Below are positions 14,507 to 16,137 of a stretch of DNA of 16,137 nt, one piece after another. This stretch comes from CAZRGV01 sp964599655 (lineage in GTDB: Bacteria > Planctomycetota > Planctomycetia > Isosphaerales > Isosphaeraceae): positions 1 through 16,137 of the forward strand of contig CAZRGV010000134.1 of NCBI GenBank assembly GCA_964599655.1, written 5' to 3'. Position 1 is the first letter of the stretch. Each line of letters starts with the position of its first letter. A program made the position numbers and the translations under genes. Under the pieces are notes generated by a model, which searched no databases, was not told the origin of the DNA, and was given only the letters and a program-made list of their open reading frames with translations.

Positions 14507-15070
14507 TCAGGGGCCGTTGAACCGATTCATCGCGACTTCGAGGCCCTGACTGACCCAGACGGCGACCGCCTGGCAGGCGGTGATCAGGGTTTCGTCGATC
14601 ACGGTTCGTTCGGTCGTTCGGAAGCGGCTCAGGACGAAGTCGGCGGCGTCGATCGGGCCACGGTCACCGATTCCGATCCGCAGCCGGGGGAAATCCTGGG
14701 TTCCGAGCTGAGCGATGATGTCTCGGAGGCCCTTCTGTCCACCGTCCGATCCGCCGCGTTTGAGCCGGATCTTACCGAGGGGCAAGCTCAGGTCGTCGCA
14801 AACCACGAGCAGGTCGGACAGATCGATCTTGTAGAACTGAACCGCTTGCCGGACCGAACGTCCGCTGTGGTTCATGAACGTTTCGGGCTTGAGCAGCAGG
14901 ACACGGCAGAACTCGATCTCCGTCTCGGCGAGCAACCCGTCGAACTTCCTGGTGAAGGTGGCGCCGTAACCGCCTTTGGCGAGTTGGTCGATGACCTCGA
15001 AGCCGATGTTGTGGCGGGTTCCTTCGTATTTGCTGCCCGGGTTGCCCAGGCCGACCACCAGTTTCCTCAT
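14507..15070 (-). CDS. pth: Peptidyl-tRNA hydrolase
   Basis: Releases peptides from peptidyl-tRNAs that drop off ribosomes, recycling the tRNA; 187 residues, typical. Catalytic and binding residues are in place: GLGNPG with Asn10, TRHNIGFEVID with His20 (the catalytic base), KPETFMNHSG with Asn67, and VVCDDLSLPLGKIRLKRGGS with Asp93. The loop that reads GGHNGL in E. coli reads GGQKGL here (Gln112, Lys113), so the residues equivalent to His113 and Asn114 differ. GGAA six bases before the ATG serves as ribosome site. It starts 26 bp after the rplY stop, a widespread bacterial pairing, and is clearly in the same operon. Confidence 0.95.
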   Translation of the reverse strand: MRKLVVGLGNPGSKYEGTRHNIGFEVIDQLAKGGYGATFTRKFDGLLAETEIEFCRVLLLKPETFMNHSGRSVRQAVQFYKIDLSDLLVVCDDLSLPLGKIRLKRGGSDGGQKGLRDIIAQLGTQDFPRLRIGIGDRGPIDAADFVLSRFRTTERTVIDETLITACQAVAVWVSQGLEVAMNRFNGP

Positions 15071-15096
15071 GGCGGTTCCGCTCGGCGAGACCGGGA

Positions 15097-15744
15097 TTAG
15101 TCTTCCTCCTTCTGCTCGGGCTTGCGGCCGATGACCTCGGGTTCGGTCGGAGCGCCTTCGGCGGCCTCAGGCGCGGCCGCGGCGGTCTTCGACACGATAT
15201 GAACCAGAACGAGGTCCGGGTCCGCCACGACGCGGACGCCTTCGGGCAGGACCAAATCCCGGGCGTGGACCGCCTGGTTCAGGTGAAGCTCGCCGATCTC
15301 GACCCGGATCGCGTCCGGGATCGAGGTGGCCAGGCACTCGATGGTGATGCCGTGGACCGGCTGGTCGATCATGCCACCCTCGGACAGCCCCGGGGCGGTG
15401 CCGTGCAACGCCAAGGGGACTTCGGTCGTGACTCGCTCATCGGCGCTGACGCGAGCGAAGTCGAGGTGGATGATTTCCTTGCCCAGGTAGTCCCACTGCA
15501 CGTCGCGCACCAGGACCATCTCGGTGGTATCGCCGATTTTGAGCTGGGCCAGGTGGCTGGCGGCCTTGACCATCCGCCAGACGTCGTCGCGGGTCATCGA
15601 GATCGGCAAGGGAGCCTGCTTGTGACCGTAGACGATCGCCGGAATCCGCCCCTGGGCCCGGAGTCGGCGCGCCACGCGAGAGCCGGTCCCCTTGTTCTTC
15701 TGAGGATCTCTTGGCTGCACTTCGATGGTGACCGCGTCCGCCAT
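15097..15744 (-). CDS. rplY: Ribosomal protein L25, long Ctc/TL5 form
   Basis: Binds 5S rRNA in the large subunit. The 215-residue protein has both domains of the long form. The N-terminal L25 domain has GTGSRVARRLRAQGRIPAIV (19-38) with YGHKQAPLPIS, then VLVRDVQWDYLGKEIIHLDF (about 76-95). The C-terminal TL5 domain spans about 100-190 (VTTEVPLALHGTAPGLSEGG and VRVVADPDLVLVHIV). An Ala/Glu-rich tail ends the protein. ATG 15744 is chosen because GGAAGG lies six bases upstream and the family N terminus begins there. The frame is open to 16098, but that extension crosses a terminator-like hairpin and a palindromic repeat and is not protein-like. It heads the pth-rpsF-ssb-rplI-dnaB group. Confidence 0.95.
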   Translation of the reverse strand: MADAVTIEVQPRDPQKNKGTGSRVARRLRAQGRIPAIVYGHKQAPLPISMTRDDVWRMVKAASHLAQLKIGDTTEMVLVRDVQWDYLGKEIIHLDFARVSADERVTTEVPLALHGTAPGLSEGGMIDQPVHGITIECLATSIPDAIRVEIGELHLNQAVHARDLVLPEGVRVVADPDLVLVHIVSKTAAAAPEAAEGAPTEPEVIGRKPEQKEED

Positions 15745-15771
15745 AACACGCCTTCCGAGACGATCAAAGCC

Positions 15772-15801
15772 AAAAATCAAAAATGCGGTCCAGCGGACCG
15801 C
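15772..15801 (-). terminator. Strong terminator-like hairpin just upstream of rplY
   Basis: On the minus strand GCGGTCC-gct-GGACCGC is a perfect 7-bp stem with a 3-base loop (15785-15801), followed by ATTTTTGATTTTT (15772-15784), a classic intrinsic terminator layout. It ends only 27 bases before the rplY ATG, leaving almost no room for a promoter after it. It is therefore either the terminator of an upstream gene outside the window with leaderless re-initiation, or an attenuator in the rplY leader. It has no T-run in the + direction. Confidence 0.65.
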
Positions 15802-15811
15802 GCATCGGATG

Positions 15812-15840
15812 ATTGTGCCGAGCCGAGCCGTCCGACGCAA
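15812..15840 (-). promoter_or_regulatory. Candidate promoter for the rplY operon
   Basis: On the minus strand TTGCGT (15835-15840), a 17-base spacer and CACAAT (15812-15817) match four or more bases of each sigma-70 box at ideal spacing. The predicted start near 15805 would put the terminator-like hairpin at the very 5' end of the transcript, close to the minimum length for intrinsic termination. A promoter further upstream is an alternative. Confidence 0.35.
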
Positions 15841-15937
15841 GGCCAATGCCCCGAAAAACGCGGGGTCGAGCGTATCCCTCCGGAATCCCGGCCAAGGCGC
15901 TCGATCAACCAAGCTCAGCGGACCCGGCCACCGGAAT

Positions 15938-16137
15938 GGGTGGCACGGGTGGCTTGTCCACCAGTGTCTTGCTCGACCACTCGGAGCCCTGGTGGACCAG
16001 CCACCCGTGCCACCCAACGGCCTGGACGGATGGGACACTGGTGGGCAAGCCACCAGTGGCACCCACCGAAGCCCTGGTGGACCAGCCACCCGTGCCACTC
16101 GGTGGCCTGGACGGATGGGACACTGGTGGGCAAGCCA
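15938..16137. repeat. Nested palindromic and tandem repeat array, runs off the window
   Basis: An 85-bp direct repeat starts at 15986 and again at 16071; the second copy is cut by the window end, and the two share long identical blocks such as GGCCTGGACGGATGGGACAC. Upstream, 15938-15964 is the reverse complement of 15989-16015 with 26 of 27 bases matching, around a 24-base spacer. Within the unit CACTGGTGG (16036-16044) and CCACCAGTG (16050-16058) form a perfect 9-bp hairpin with a 5-base loop. Frames are open across it, but they give repetitive Trp/Gly/Pro/His-rich peptides in several phases, a sign of non-coding repeat. It looks like a REP or MITE-type intergenic element. Confidence 0.85.

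Noticed and set aside
15745..16098. N-terminal extension of L25 to 333 residues
   Set aside because: It crosses an intrinsic-terminator-like hairpin and the palindromic repeat; the family N terminus and a GGAAGG site mark the start at 15744.

Overview
The window is high-GC bacterial DNA that reads as a planctomycete chromosome, probably of the Isosphaera/Singulisphaera/Paludisphaera type. That placement is inference. It rests on the composition, a Lys/Ala-rich N-terminal extension on ribosomal protein L9, a ribosomal gene order rplY-pth-rpsF-ssb-rplI-dnaB without rpsR, a planctomycete-style RbfA-like protein, and palindromic GGTGGCACGGGTGGC-type intergenic repeats at the right edge. No phage, plasmid, CRISPR or transposase genes are visible, and no tRNA or rRNA was recognised.

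Region 1 (1-3355, + strand) holds the 3' end of hisS, then a full-length HisRS paralogue best called HisZ, then hisG overlapping it by four bases (ATGA). The last two should act together in the first step of histidine biosynthesis. HisG carries its own C-terminal domain, which is unusual beside a HisZ.

Region 2 (3360-9632) is the most interesting part. A minus-strand operon encodes a three-part glutamate-synthase-like enzyme: a class II glutaminase-type subunit, a GXGXG beta-helix subunit and an FMN/Fe-S subunit. Across a 172-bp divergent intergenic region lies a plus-strand operon encoding a type III glutamine-synthetase-like protein, a monomeric-sarcosine-oxidase-like flavoprotein and a one-helix membrane peptide. 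In methylotrophs the first four proteins are MgsABC (N-methylglutamate synthase) and GmaS (gamma-glutamylmethylamide synthetase). The GS-like protein lacks residues equivalent to the ammonium-site Asp50 and Glu327 of true GS. The likely reading is a methylamine-use pathway: methylamine to gamma-glutamylmethylamide (GmaS), to N-methylglutamate (MgsABC), then to glutamate plus formaldehyde. The last step may be done here by the MSOX-like oxidase instead of the four-subunit MgdABCD dehydrogenase, which is not in the window.

Region 3 (9633-15744, - strand) is housekeeping. In transcription order it runs rplY (Ctc/L25), pth, rpsF, ssb, rplI, dnaB, an 18-codon frame with a very strong ribosome binding site, and an RbfA-like gene. 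Several intergenic structures are notable: a terminator-like hairpin with a T-tract just before rplY, an 8-bp stem-loop in the rpsF leader, and a perfect 10-bp hairpin ending two bases before the dnaB Shine-Dalgarno.

Region 4 (15745-16137) is non-coding. It holds the rplY promoter/terminator region and an array of nested direct and inverted repeats that runs off the window end. All function calls come from reading motifs by eye; no database search was possible.
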